Of a stretch of 64,000 nucleotides of DNA, positions 45,462 to 53,603 are shown piece after piece. The position numbers and the translations under genes are program-made. The stretch comes from Bacteroidota bacterium. Its GTDB lineage: Bacteria; Bacteroidota; Bacteroidia; Flavobacteriales; Flavobacteriaceae. Position 1 is the first letter of the stretch. Every line of letters begins with the position of its first letter. Below the pieces are notes generated by a model. The model ran no database searches, had not been told where the DNA came from, and saw nothing but the letters and a program-made list of their open reading frames with translations. Location: contig JAFDZC010000018.1 in assembly GCA_018267095.1 (NCBI GenBank), positions 372,001-436,000 on the forward strand, written 5' to 3'.

Positions 45462-46022
45462 TTGAAAGTAATCGATTTACATCAGCAAGAAAAGCAAACC
45501 ATTGCGCTGGCACTTGACCATAATCGTCAAGCACAGCACTTGATTTACTCACAGTACGCGCCTAAAATGTTGGGTGTTTGCCGTCAGTATATCAAAGATG
45601 TGCACACCGCTGAAGACGTTATGATTACTGCCTTTATGAAAGTTTTTACCCATCTTAAAAATTTTGAACACAAGGGAAGTTTTGAAGGTTGGATTCGCCG
45701 CATCGTCGTCAATGAGTGTATTTCGTATATCAGAGCTCATAAAAAAGTCAGTTTTATGGAGGATGAGAAATTCACACCTGAAAGTGTCAATGAAATTGAC
45801 AGCCAATTCACCGTTGAAGAAATTCAGTTTTTGATTGATGCTTTGCCCGACGGTTATAAAATGATATTCAACTTATACGCCATTGAAGGATACAAACACC
45901 ACGAGATTGCCCAAATGCTCAACATCAGCGAAGGGACTTCAAAATCACAATTGTCTCATGCCCGAAGAATACTTCAGGAAAACATCCACCAATTAAAATC
46001 CAGCCAAAATGGAACCAAATAA
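45462..46022 (+). CDS. ECF-type RNA polymerase sigma factor (TTG start)
   Basis: A 186-residue sigma-70-family factor with regions 2 (HLIYSQYAPKMLGVCRQYIK, EGWIRRIVVNECISYIR) and 4 (LPDGYKMIFNLYAIEGYKHH and EIAQMLNISEGTSKSQLSHAR). An in-frame stop at 45450-45452 and the lack of an early ATG force the TTG start. It overlaps the downstream anti-sigma-like gene by 14 nt. The ECF-type promoter upstream suggests autoregulation. Confidence 0.93.
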   Translation: MKVIDLHQQEKQTIALALDHNRQAQHLIYSQYAPKMLGVCRQYIKDVHTAEDVMITAFMKVFTHLKNFEHKGSFEGWIRRIVVNECISYIRAHKKVSFMEDEKFTPESVNEIDSQFTVEEIQFLIDALPDGYKMIFNLYAIEGYKHHEIAQMLNISEGTSKSQLSHARRILQENIHQLKSSQNGTK

Positions 46023-46728
46023 AAAATTAGAAAAGCAAATCAAAACGCAATTGCAATCGCGCGAGATTCAACCGACACCGGCCGCCTGGGATCGTTTAGA
46101 TGCTATGCTCACAGTAGCTGAAGAGAAAAAAACCGGTTTTAACTATCAATGGTTGTACATCGCGGCCGCTTTGATTGGGTTTGTCGCTATTGCTTATGTT
46201 TTTCTCAGCAATCCAAACTCGGTCGTGGATGCTGCCAGAAATGAAGTGGTTCAACAGAATCAGCCGGCGATTCAAAAAAATCAAGATTCAATTGAAAAAG
46301 TAAATCAGTTGCAAGATAAAGTTGAAGTAGTTCCGCAAACTTTTCATAACAAACAACAAACGGTAGCCGAAAATCAACCGAAACCAAGAAAATCAACATC
46401 CATTCATGAAAAATCAATTCCACAACCAGTAACAACATCAGAAAAATTAATCGCTCAGGAGTCATCAATCAATCATCAAAAAACGGAACAAATCAATCCG
46501 ACATCGCCCGTAAAATCTACCGTAAACCCTGAAACCGCCTTGGCCCAAACCGAAATCAAACTCGGAACTTCAGCCATCAAAGTCAATGCGTCTAATTTGC
46601 TTTCTAAAGTCGATGGCGAACTCAATCTTACCTTTCGCGAGAAAGTCATCAAAAGCATCAACCAAAATTATCAAAACGTCAAAGTGGCCTTGGCCAACCG
46701 AAATCAAGAAACAAACATCAATCAATAA
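46009..46728 (+). CDS. Putative anti-sigma factor, single-pass membrane protein
   Basis: A 239-residue protein. An N-terminal cytosolic part (MEPNKKLEKQIKTQLQSREI, then TPAAWDRLDAML) precedes one membrane helix (LYIAAALIGFVAIAYVFL, about residues 46-63); the rest is a periplasmic, Gln/Asn/Lys-rich, low-complexity tail. Position (overlap with the sigma gene) and topology fit a membrane anti-sigma factor; there is no recognisable zinc or ASD motif, so the role is inferred from context. Confidence 0.65.
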   Translation: MEPNKKLEKQIKTQLQSREIQPTPAAWDRLDAMLTVAEEKKTGFNYQWLYIAAALIGFVAIAYVFLSNPNSVVDAARNEVVQQNQPAIQKNQDSIEKVNQLQDKVEVVPQTFHNKQQTVAENQPKPRKSTSIHEKSIPQPVTTSEKLIAQESSINHQKTEQINPTSPVKSTVNPETALAQTEIKLGTSAIKVNASNLLSKVDGELNLTFREKVIKSINQNYQNVKVALANRNQETNINQ

Positions 46729-46744
46729 TTAAAAATCAATCATC

Positions 46745-47776
46745 ATGAGAAGTTTTACTTTTTACCTCACCGGAATTTTGCTCTTGTGCATCAACCTTAT
46801 TTTTGCTCAAGAAACCTTTGAATCACGTGCCAAAGTAATTGCCAACAAAATCTCAGTCATTACCAAAGAAGAAAAAGAGGCACTCAAAGTTGAAGTAGAA
46901 GCCGTCAACGAAGAACTCGCCAAAGGTCAAATTACCCAAGAACAAGCTGACCAAAAGAAAATTCAATTGGCCGATACACGCGCCAAAAACATCGAAACCC
47001 GCGTAGCACAAGCGCAAAATGAACTCCGCGATTTGGTTCAAGAAAAAGTCGATGGCAAATTGCAAGAAAGCGATTCAACCCGCACGTTTATCATCCGATT
47101 AAAATCAAGAAACTACAAAAAACAAGATTATAACGAGCGCAGAACCACCTCGCAATTCGTGTTTGCTTTCGGACTCAACAACTTGGTCACCAACGGAGCC
47201 GTAGCCAATTCAGACTTTAGATATTGGGGTTCACATTTTTACGAGTGGGGCATCACCTACAACACGCGCATCCTCAAAAACAACAATTTGTTGCACGCCA
47301 AATACGGCTTATCCCTCATGTACAACAACTTACGCCCTACCGAAAACCGTTATTTTGTTGAATCAGGCAATCAAACCAATCTGGTCACTAGCGCGCAACA
47401 TTTGGATGATTCACGTTTTAGAAATGTATATTTAGTGGCACCTTTTCATTTAGAATTCGATTTTTCTGGTTCAAAAACCAAAGACGGAAAAACCACTTTT
47501 CAAACCCACAAAAGCATGCGCATCGGTTTGGGCGGTTATGTGGGCGGCAACATCAAATCCAAACAAATTTTGTGTTATGAAGATGACAACGGCAACGATG
47601 TGCGCAGCAGAACCCGCGGCGATTTCAACGTGAATGATTTTATTTATGGTGTGAGTGCATACATTGGTTACAAAGAAGTCAGTTTGTATGCCAAATACGA
47701 TCTCAATCCGCTCTTTCGCAACAACGCCATCGATCAGCGCAACGTTTCACTCGGTTTGCGATTTGACTTGAATTAA
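46745..47776 (+). CDS. Outer-membrane barrel protein with coiled-coil N-terminus
   Basis: A 343-residue exported protein. A signal peptide (ending IFAQE) is followed by about 75 residues of charged heptad-like sequence (KEEKEALKVEVEAVNEELAK), then a beta-rich part with strands such as RTTSQFVFAFGLNNLV and GVSAYIGYKEVSLYAKYDLN, ending GLRFDLN as an outer-membrane barrel would. Third gene of the sigma/anti-sigma operon and so a likely target of that sigma factor. Function unknown. Confidence 0.7.
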   Translation: MRSFTFYLTGILLLCINLIFAQETFESRAKVIANKISVITKEEKEALKVEVEAVNEELAKGQITQEQADQKKIQLADTRAKNIETRVAQAQNELRDLVQEKVDGKLQESDSTRTFIIRLKSRNYKKQDYNERRTTSQFVFAFGLNNLVTNGAVANSDFRYWGSHFYEWGITYNTRILKNNNLLHAKYGLSLMYNNLRPTENRYFVESGNQTNLVTSAQHLDDSRFRNVYLVAPFHLEFDFSGSKTKDGKTTFQTHKSMRIGLGGYVGGNIKSKQILCYEDDNGNDVRSRTRGDFNVNDFIYGVSAYIGYKEVSLYAKYDLNPLFRNNAIDQRNVSLGLRFDLN

Positions 47777-47806
47777 GCATGTTTCAGTTAGATTATATTT
47801 AGGTTG

Positions 47807-47844
47807 AAAAGCGTTTCTTTTTAGAGGCGCTTTTTTATTTTTTT
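47807..47844 (+). terminator. Terminator of the sigma/anti-sigma/barrel operon
   Basis: A 12-bp stem (47807-47818 with 47823-47834) containing two G-T wobble pairs and a 4-base loop, then T-rich sequence. Confidence 0.85.
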
Positions 47845-47943
47845 GAAGCTATTTCCTGCCATTCGCTGTATCTTTTTCAAAGCAAAACCTATGCTGCGCG
47901 TCGGTTTGGCTTTAAAAAAGGATGCCGCTGCTGTCAGGGCTAA
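47845..47943 (+). repeat. Dispersed hairpin element, copy G
   Basis: Left arm GAAGCTATTTCCTGCCATTC, core TTTTTCAAAGC-AAAACC pairing with GGTTT-GGCTTTAAAAAA, right arm GATGCCGCTGCTGTCAGGGC then TAA. It sits between the preceding operon's terminator and the dnaG promoter. The longest copy (99 bp). Confidence 0.8.
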
Positions 47944-47971
47944 AGGATGCCGAAACATTCGCGAAACTTTG

Positions 47972-47979
47972 TACCTTTG
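47972..47979 (+). promoter_or_regulatory. -7 promoter box for dnaG
   Basis: TACCTTTG, 23 nt before the TTG start codon of dnaG and just after repeat copy G. Confidence 0.5.
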
Positions 47980-48001
47980 GCAACACTGAAATTTTTGTGC
48001 T

Positions 48002-49978
48002 TTGATTTCAAAATCATCCATCGATACCGTATTTGAAACCGTCCGAGTTGAGGAGGTCATCGGCGATTTTGTACAACTCAAGCGCGCCGGTAGCAACTAC
48101 AAAGGTTTGAGTCCGTTTTCAAACGAACGCTCGCCTTCCTTTATGGTTTCGCCGGCCAAACAAATCTGGAAAGATTTCAGCTCAGGCAAAGGCGGCAATG
48201 CCGTGGCTTTTTTGATGGAACACGAACATTTTACCTATCCTGAAGCCATTCGCTATTTAGCCAAAAAATACAACATAGAGCTCGAAGAAACCGAACAAAC
48301 CCAAGAAGACAAAGCCCAAGCCGATACGCGCGAGAGTATGTTTTTGGTTTCTGAGTTTGCACGCGATTATTTTCACCACACTTTATTACAAACCGAAGAA
48401 GGCAAAGCCATTGGTTTGAGCTATTTCAGAGAACGCGGTTTTACCGATGAATCAATCAAAAAATTCTCTTTGGGTTATTCGCCTGAACAGCGAGATGCTT
48501 TTTCAAAGGAAGCACTCAGTAAAGCCTATCAACAGACCTTTTTAGAAGGCGTCGGACTTTCGATTGTGCGCGAAGACGGCAGTTTGCTCGATCGCTTTCG
48601 CGGACGCGTGATGTTCCCGATCCAAAGTATGTCCGGTCGCGTGTTGGGTTTTGGCGGACGTATTTTGGGCAATGACAAAAAAGTCGCTAAATACCTCAAT
48701 TCGCCTGAGAGTGACATTTACCACAAAAGCAAGGTTTTATACGGAATTTTTCAAGCCAAACAAGCCATCGCCAAACAAGATAATTGCTATTTGGTCGAAG
48801 GTTATACTGATGTGATTCAGTTTCACCAAAGTGGAATTGAAAACGTTGTGGCCTCCTCGGGAACCGCATTAACGCCCGACCAAATCAGACTCGTCAACCG
48901 ACTCACCAAAAACATTACAGTACTTTATGATGGCGATGCGGCCGGTTTGCGTGCTTCTATTCGCGGAATTGATTTGATTCTTGAAGAGGGGTTGAACGTG
49001 CGCGTGTGTACTTTTCCGGAAGGCGAAGATCCCGATAGTTTTGCACGCAAAAACTCCTACGATGATTTGGTCGCTTATCTCGAGCAAAACGCCAAAGATT
49101 TTATACAGTTCAAAGCTTCTTTACTCATGAAAGAAGCCAACAATGACCCAATTAAAAAAGCCGATTTGATTCGCGATATGGTGGCCAGTATAGGCAAAAT
49201 CCCCGATCGCATTAAACGTGAAATTTATATTCAAGAATGCGCGCGCATTATGGATATTTCTGAGCAGGTGCTCGTGAGTACGCTGGCGCAATTGGTGCAA
49301 AAAGATTTGTCCGAAGCCGGTAAAAAAATCCGTCAAGAGCAAAAGGCTTTTGAAGTGGTCAAGAATGAAACGCCTGAGCAAGTGGCTGCGGTGGATGTGT
49401 TGTATGAACTAGAGCGCAAAATCATCGAAATTTTACTTCTCTACGGAAACCATGAAGAAGAATTCGAAGATTTAGTACTCAAAACCAACGAAGACGGCGA
49501 AATCGAGACGGCTCTTGAAAAGCGAACACTCAAAGTTTTTCAGTATGTTTATTTGAGCCTTCAAGAAGATGAAATCGAGTTGGGGAATCCGTTGTTCGGC
49601 AATATTTTCAAACACCTCACCGATTATTATCACCAAGCCGAAGAGTTCCAAATGGATCAATATTTAACCCATTTAGAACCAGAAATGGCTGCAGTGATTA
49701 CCGATATTCTAATGCTTGAAGAGCAATTCTCATTGCACAATTGGGAGTCCAAGCAAATCATTGTCAAACTCAAAGACCAAACCATTGCGCAATATGTTTC
49801 TGAAACGATTCTAACCTTGCGTTGGTATTTGGTCAATAGAATTATAGACGAATTAAAAGGAAATATAAGCCAAGAGCCTGAAGCTGACAACTCAGAAACG
49901 CTAGCTATGGCCACAGATTACTACAAGTTAATTCACTCGTTTTCTAAAAGACTCGGCAGGGTACTTTCGCGCTATTAA
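48002..49978 (+). CDS. dnaG: DNA primase, without zinc ligands (TTG start)
   Basis: Primase of 658 residues that makes RNA primers for replication. The N-terminal domain has the family spacing, but the zinc ligands of the usual CHC2 motif are missing: GLSPFSNERSPSFMVSP and KDFSSGKGG stand where CPFH and CFGCG normally are. The TOPRIM domain is intact: LVEGYTD (Glu266) and YDGDAAG (Asp310, Asp312). The C-terminal helicase-binding part is present. TTG is forced: an in-frame stop lies at 47987-47989 and the next Met is near residue 48. Confidence 0.95.
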   Translation: MISKSSIDTVFETVRVEEVIGDFVQLKRAGSNYKGLSPFSNERSPSFMVSPAKQIWKDFSSGKGGNAVAFLMEHEHFTYPEAIRYLAKKYNIELEETEQTQEDKAQADTRESMFLVSEFARDYFHHTLLQTEEGKAIGLSYFRERGFTDESIKKFSLGYSPEQRDAFSKEALSKAYQQTFLEGVGLSIVREDGSLLDRFRGRVMFPIQSMSGRVLGFGGRILGNDKKVAKYLNSPESDIYHKSKVLYGIFQAKQAIAKQDNCYLVEGYTDVIQFHQSGIENVVASSGTALTPDQIRLVNRLTKNITVLYDGDAAGLRASIRGIDLILEEGLNVRVCTFPEGEDPDSFARKNSYDDLVAYLEQNAKDFIQFKASLLMKEANNDPIKKADLIRDMVASIGKIPDRIKREIYIQECARIMDISEQVLVSTLAQLVQKDLSEAGKKIRQEQKAFEVVKNETPEQVAAVDVLYELERKIIEILLLYGNHEEEFEDLVLKTNEDGEIETALEKRTLKVFQYVYLSLQEDEIELGNPLFGNIFKHLTDYYHQAEEFQMDQYLTHLEPEMAAVITDILMLEEQFSLHNWESKQIIVKLKDQTIAQYVSETILTLRWYLVNRIIDELKGNISQEPEADNSETLAMATDYYKLIHSFSKRLGRVLSRY

Positions 49979-50604
49979 ACAATCTCCAACGTTCTGGCCT
50001 TGTTGACCAAATCGACCAAATTGGTTACGTTGAGTTTGGTTAGCAAACGCAGTTTATAAGTACTGATGGTTTTTTCGTTAAGTCCGAGAATCGAAGAAAT
50101 CTCATTGTTTTTCTTGCCGTTGCTCAAATAACGTAAAACCTCAATTTCGCGGTTTGAAAGTTTTCGATACAAACGCTCGCTTTTGTTTTGTTTGGCAATC
50201 AGTGCTAAGTTGCGTTTAATCGAGTCGTTTAAAATGGTTTGTCCTTGATACACCTTCATAATGGCGATGCCCAAGGTTTCAATTTTGGCAGTCTTGTGTA
50301 CATAACCCGCCACTCCGGCTTTAATTGCGTTCGGAGCGTAAATTTGCTCAGAATAGCTGCTAAAAACGATAATCTTCGTCTTTGGATAATGCTTGATGAT
50401 TGCTTTTAATTCATACAAACTTGACAAACCGTCAAGGTCGAGATCTAGTATGAGGACGTCAATTTCTTTGGTGTATAAGACGTCTTTGACCATAGAGAAA
50501 TTACCAACATTTGCTACAATGCCGATATCAGAGTGGTCTTTGAAATAGGATTTGATTCCAAAGTGAACCGCAGGATAATTATCGGCTAAACAAACTTTAA
50601 TCAT
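49975..50604 (-). CDS. LuxR/NarL-type response regulator, orphan
   Basis: A 209-residue two-component regulator. The receiver domain has the phosphorylation site VLILDLDLDG (Asp near residue 53), and the C-terminal LuxR-type helix-turn-helix shows LSNREIEVLRYLSNGKKNNE and TISTYKLRLLTKL. No histidine kinase lies nearby, so its partner is unknown. Its stop shares TTAA with the dnaG stop on the other strand. Confidence 0.93.
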   Translation of the reverse strand: MIKVCLADNYPAVHFGIKSYFKDHSDIGIVANVGNFSMVKDVLYTKEIDVLILDLDLDGLSSLYELKAIIKHYPKTKIIVFSSYSEQIYAPNAIKAGVAGYVHKTAKIETLGIAIMKVYQGQTILNDSIKRNLALIAKQNKSERLYRKLSNREIEVLRYLSNGKKNNEISSILGLNEKTISTYKLRLLTKLNVTNLVDLVNKARTLEIV

Positions 50605-50694
50605 AATAGTGGTGTTTAGAGGGATTGCTTAATTTGCCCTAAACTTAATTAAAAAAAACTGAACTCCTTACTTTTTTTGATGAATGGATAAAAA

Positions 50695-51492
50695 CTATCG
50701 ACGAACTAAACAAACCGGTATCGGATTCATTTTGTGAAGATTATTCCTATGCAGTTTGCTGTAAATGTCAAAAACCTCTTTTTCTCGGCCTGCAAAATTT
50801 TCACTCTTCTGGCCGGCTTCAGCAGCCAACATCGCCCATTCGAGTTCATCATAACTGGCGCCTAATTGGTCTTCATCGGTTCGATCATCGCCAAACAAAC
50901 CGTCGGTGGGAGCTGCTTTTAAAATCGATTCCGGAACGCCTAAATAAGCGCCCAATGCATACACGTCTGACTTCATCAAATCGGCAATCGGGCTCAAATC
51001 AACGCCGCCATCACCGTATTTGGTGTAAAAGCCCACGCCAAAATCTTCGACTTTATTTCCGGTTCCGGCCACGAGTAATCCGTGAATTCCGGCAATATAA
51101 TACAGCGTTGTCATTCTCAAACGCGCACGCGAATTGGCCAGCGATAAATTGAGCTTTGTCAGGTCTTGACTTTGGGGGATTTGTTGTTTGAAATTTTCAA
51201 AAACCGGCGTCAAATCAACTTCGGTGCGTTCTACATTCGCAAAGCGCTTTTGCAGTTGTTCGATGTGTTCTCTACCGCGTGAAACCTGATTAGCGGCTTG
51301 ATGAATCGGCATTTCAACGCAAATTACTTTCAAACCGGTTTGAGCACATAAACTTGATGTAACGGCCGAGTCAATTCCGCCAGAAATGCCTACAACAAAA
51401 CCCTGAACGCGGGCGTTTTCGGCATAGGTTTTTAGCCAGTTGACAATATGTTCGTTGGTTTTCGGAATATCAAGAGTAGATTTTTTATGCAT
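50695..51492 (-). CDS. nadE: NAD+ synthetase, ammonia-dependent type
   Basis: A 265-residue enzyme that converts nicotinic acid adenine dinucleotide to NAD+, the last step of NAD synthesis. Motifs: VVGISGGIDSAVTSSLC (PP-loop) and VEDFGVGFYTKYGDGGVDLS, DGLFGDDRTDEDQLG. The short length without a glutaminase domain indicates use of ammonia. I start at MHKKSTLD (51492); the frame is open more than 100 codons upstream, but that part runs through the promoter and repeat copy H. Confidence 0.95.
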   Translation of the reverse strand: MHKKSTLDIPKTNEHIVNWLKTYAENARVQGFVVGISGGIDSAVTSSLCAQTGLKVICVEMPIHQAANQVSRGREHIEQLQKRFANVERTEVDLTPVFENFKQQIPQSQDLTKLNLSLANSRARLRMTTLYYIAGIHGLLVAGTGNKVEDFGVGFYTKYGDGGVDLSPIADLMKSDVYALGAYLGVPESILKAAPTDGLFGDDRTDEDQLGASYDELEWAMLAAEAGQKSENFAGREKEVFDIYSKLHRNNLHKMNPIPVCLVRR

Positions 51493-51521
51493 TTTTTCAG
51501 AAAATTTATTCAAGTGCCATG

Positions 51522-51537
51522 TATCTTTGCAAAAGTA
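51522..51537. promoter_or_regulatory. Back-to-back promoter boxes for nadE and gldB
   Basis: TATCTTTG on the + strand (51522-51529) is directly followed by the minus-strand TACTTTTG (51530-51537). One would start gldB, the other nadE. Confidence 0.5.
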
Positions 51538-51547
51538 AAAATTATTT

Positions 51548-51626
51548 GAAGCTATTTCCTGCTGTCCGCTGTATCTTTTGCCTGTTAAAGAAACAGGCAA
51601 AAGGATGCCGCTGTCATCAGGGCTAA
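51548..51626 (+). repeat. Dispersed hairpin element, copy H (best-formed)
   Basis: Left arm GAAGCTATTTCCTGCTGTCC then GCTGTATC, perfect 11-bp core stem TTTTGCCTGTT / AACAGGCAAAA with a 5-base loop, right arm GGATGCCGCTGTCATCAGGG then CTAA. It lies between divergent nadE and gldB and would be in the gldB leader. Confidence 0.85.
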
Positions 51627-51640
51627 TTTGATTCGCATTT

Positions 51641-52606
51641 ATGAAAAAACACTTGTGTTTACTGATGGTTTTGAGTTTGACAATCATGGGTTGCGACAAA
51701 AAATCCAAGATTGAAAAAGCAGTCGAGGCTATTCCTGTGCAGCTCAAAGTGCATCGTTTTGAAAAAGCATTTTTCGGAGCAACACCGCAAACACTCGGGC
51801 AAGTCAAACAAGAATATCCTTTCTTTTTTCCGTCAGAGAACGACGATCAAGTTTGGCTTGATAAAATCCAAAATCCGCAGTGGCGCGAACTTTATACTGA
51901 GGTCGAAAAACGTTATGGCGATTTTAGCACACAAACCCAAGAAACCGAAGAGCTGTTCAAACACATCAAATATTATTTTCCCAAAACGCAGCTCCCGCAA
52001 GTATATACCATCATCGCCGAGATGGATTACCAAACCAAAATCGTTTACACCCGAGACAAATTGATTATTCCGCTTGAATTATATTTAGGACGCGATCATC
52101 GTTTTTACGAATTTCCGAAATATTTAAAAGAAGGTTTTGAGCCGCGCCAAATGATGCCGGACATTGTTACGGCTTATGCGCGCACCCAAGTTCCGCCGCC
52201 GCACAGCGCTGATTTTTTGAGTCAGATGATTTATCACGGAAAAATGCTGTACCTAAAAGACATTTTATTACCTGATTACACCGATGCCGAACGAATCGGA
52301 TATTCTGTTCAACAACAAAAGTGGAGTCAAGATAACGAAGCTTATGTTTGGCGTTATTTTATTGAGCGCAAAATGCTGTATGATACCGACCAAAAATTGT
52401 CGTCTCGTTTTATCAATATGGCGCCTTTTTCAAAATTCTATCTCGAAATTGACAATGAATCTCCGGGCAGAATCGGCACTTGGATAGGTTGGCAAATCGT
52501 TCGTTCGTATATGAAAAACAACGATGTTTCACTGCAAACCATGCTCATGACCGATGCCAAACAAATTTTTGAACAATCCCATTACAAACCCAAAAAAAAT
52601 GAGTAA
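51641..52606 (+). CDS. gldB: Gliding motility lipoprotein GldB
   Basis: A 321-residue lipoprotein (lipobox IMGC, Cys about residue 18) of the gliding machinery and type IX secretion of flavobacteria. The GldB family is recognisable from LKVHRFEKAFFGATPQTLGQ, FPSENDDQVWLDKIQNPQWR and SPGRIGTWIGWQIVRSYM. It overlaps gldC by 8 nt, as the pair occurs in Flavobacterium johnsoniae, where gldB is needed for gliding. Its exact biochemical role is not known. Confidence 0.95.
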   Translation: MKKHLCLLMVLSLTIMGCDKKSKIEKAVEAIPVQLKVHRFEKAFFGATPQTLGQVKQEYPFFFPSENDDQVWLDKIQNPQWRELYTEVEKRYGDFSTQTQETEELFKHIKYYFPKTQLPQVYTIIAEMDYQTKIVYTRDKLIIPLELYLGRDHRFYEFPKYLKEGFEPRQMMPDIVTAYARTQVPPPHSADFLSQMIYHGKMLYLKDILLPDYTDAERIGYSVQQQKWSQDNEAYVWRYFIERKMLYDTDQKLSSRFINMAPFSKFYLEIDNESPGRIGTWIGWQIVRSYMKNNDVSLQTMLMTDAKQIFEQSHYKPKKNE

Positions 52607-52934
52607 TTCCATAACATCTGAAATCAAAGTAAATGTAACTTTAGACGAGAACCGTATTCCTGAAAAACTGAGCTGGACCGCTCGCGACGGCGGTGTTGAT
52701 GCCGAAGAAACCAAGGCGGTTTTACTCTCTATTTGGGATTCTAAAGCTAAGGAAACTTTGCGTATTGACCTTTGGACCAAAGACATGCCGGTGGATGAAA
52801 TGAAACAGTTTTTTCACCAGACTTTGGTGGCCATGACCGATACTTTTCAGCGCGCAACCGGCGATGAGAAAATGGCCGGAACTATGAAGGATTTCTGTGA
52901 TTATTTTGCCGAGAAACTCGAACTTATTAAATAG
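52599..52934 (+). CDS. gldC: Gliding motility protein GldC
   Basis: A 111-residue cytosolic or peripheral protein that accompanies GldB; mutants in it glide poorly in F. johnsoniae. The family pattern is ITSEIKVNVTLDENRIPEKL, then SWTARDGGVDAEETKAVLLS. The start at 52599 follows the usual MSNSI form and overlaps the gldB stop; a longer in-frame start at 52554 lies inside gldB. It is 4 nt from the convergent engB. Confidence 0.95.
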   Translation: MSNSITSEIKVNVTLDENRIPEKLSWTARDGGVDAEETKAVLLSIWDSKAKETLRIDLWTKDMPVDEMKQFFHQTLVAMTDTFQRATGDEKMAGTMKDFCDYFAEKLELIK

Positions 52935-52938
52935 ATTT

Positions 52939-53556
52939 TTAGAATTTCTGACTTTTGAAAAAGTCTTGGTTGATTTGATCGATAAACTCTAAAATCGATT
53001 CTTTTCCGGTATTTTCAAGTGATGAAGTCACAAAGTGTTGCGGCATTTCTTCCCAATTATTGGCCAACATTTGTTTTTTGTAAGCAGCGATGTTCGAATC
53101 AATTTTTGAACGTCCGATTTTGTCGGCTTTGGTAAAAATAATCAGAAACGGAATTTCGTATTCGGCCAAATATTCCATGAATTCCAAATCAATTTTTTGG
53201 GCCTCGTGTCGGATGTCAATCAGCACAAAAGCGCAAACCAATTGTTGTCTTTTTTCAAAATAATCCGTGATGAATTTCTGAAAAGTGGCTTTGGTTTTCT
53301 TTGAAACCTTCGCGTAACCATAACCCGGTAAATCTACCAAAAACCAATTTTGATTGATTTTGAAATGGTTAATCAGTTGTGTTTTTCCGGGTTTAGCCGA
53401 GGTTTTTGCCAAATTTTTATGGTTGGTCAGCATGTTGATCAGCGACGATTTGCCCACATTCGAACGACCAATAAAAGCGTATTCCGGAAGCGGCTCGTTC
53501 GGGCATTTCTCAGGTTGAGCGTTGCTGATGATAAATTCGGCTGAGGTAATTTTCAT
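52939..53556 (-). CDS. engB: Ribosome biogenesis GTPase YihA/YsxC (EngB)
   Basis: A 205-residue essential GTPase of large ribosomal subunit assembly. G motifs: GRSNVGKSSLIN (G1), DLPGYGYAKVSKK (G3) and IIFTKADKIG (G4). It begins MKITSAEFIISNAQPEKCPN. It is second in an operon with the alpha/beta hydrolase gene upstream (minus strand), although a terminator lies between them. Confidence 0.96.
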   Translation of the reverse strand: MKITSAEFIISNAQPEKCPNEPLPEYAFIGRSNVGKSSLINMLTNHKNLAKTSAKPGKTQLINHFKINQNWFLVDLPGYGYAKVSKKTKATFQKFITDYFEKRQQLVCAFVLIDIRHEAQKIDLEFMEYLAEYEIPFLIIFTKADKIGRSKIDSNIAAYKKQMLANNWEEMPQHFVTSSLENTGKESILEFIDQINQDFFKSQKF

Positions 53557-53568
53557 GTTTTCAATCCA

Positions 53569-53600
53569 TAAAAAAGCCCTCGATTAAAAGGACTTTGGGC
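53569..53600 (-). terminator. Terminator between the alpha/beta hydrolase and engB
   Basis: Minus strand: GCCC pairs with GGGC around a 17-base loop that can pair further, followed by TTTTTT. It is in the 47-nt gap, so engB expression may depend on read-through. Confidence 0.5.
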
Positions 53601-53603
53601 GTT

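Noticed and set aside
51493-51807. Longer N-terminus for nadE
   Set aside because: It would run through the nadE promoter, repeat copy H and the start of gldB; the shorter form has the family length.
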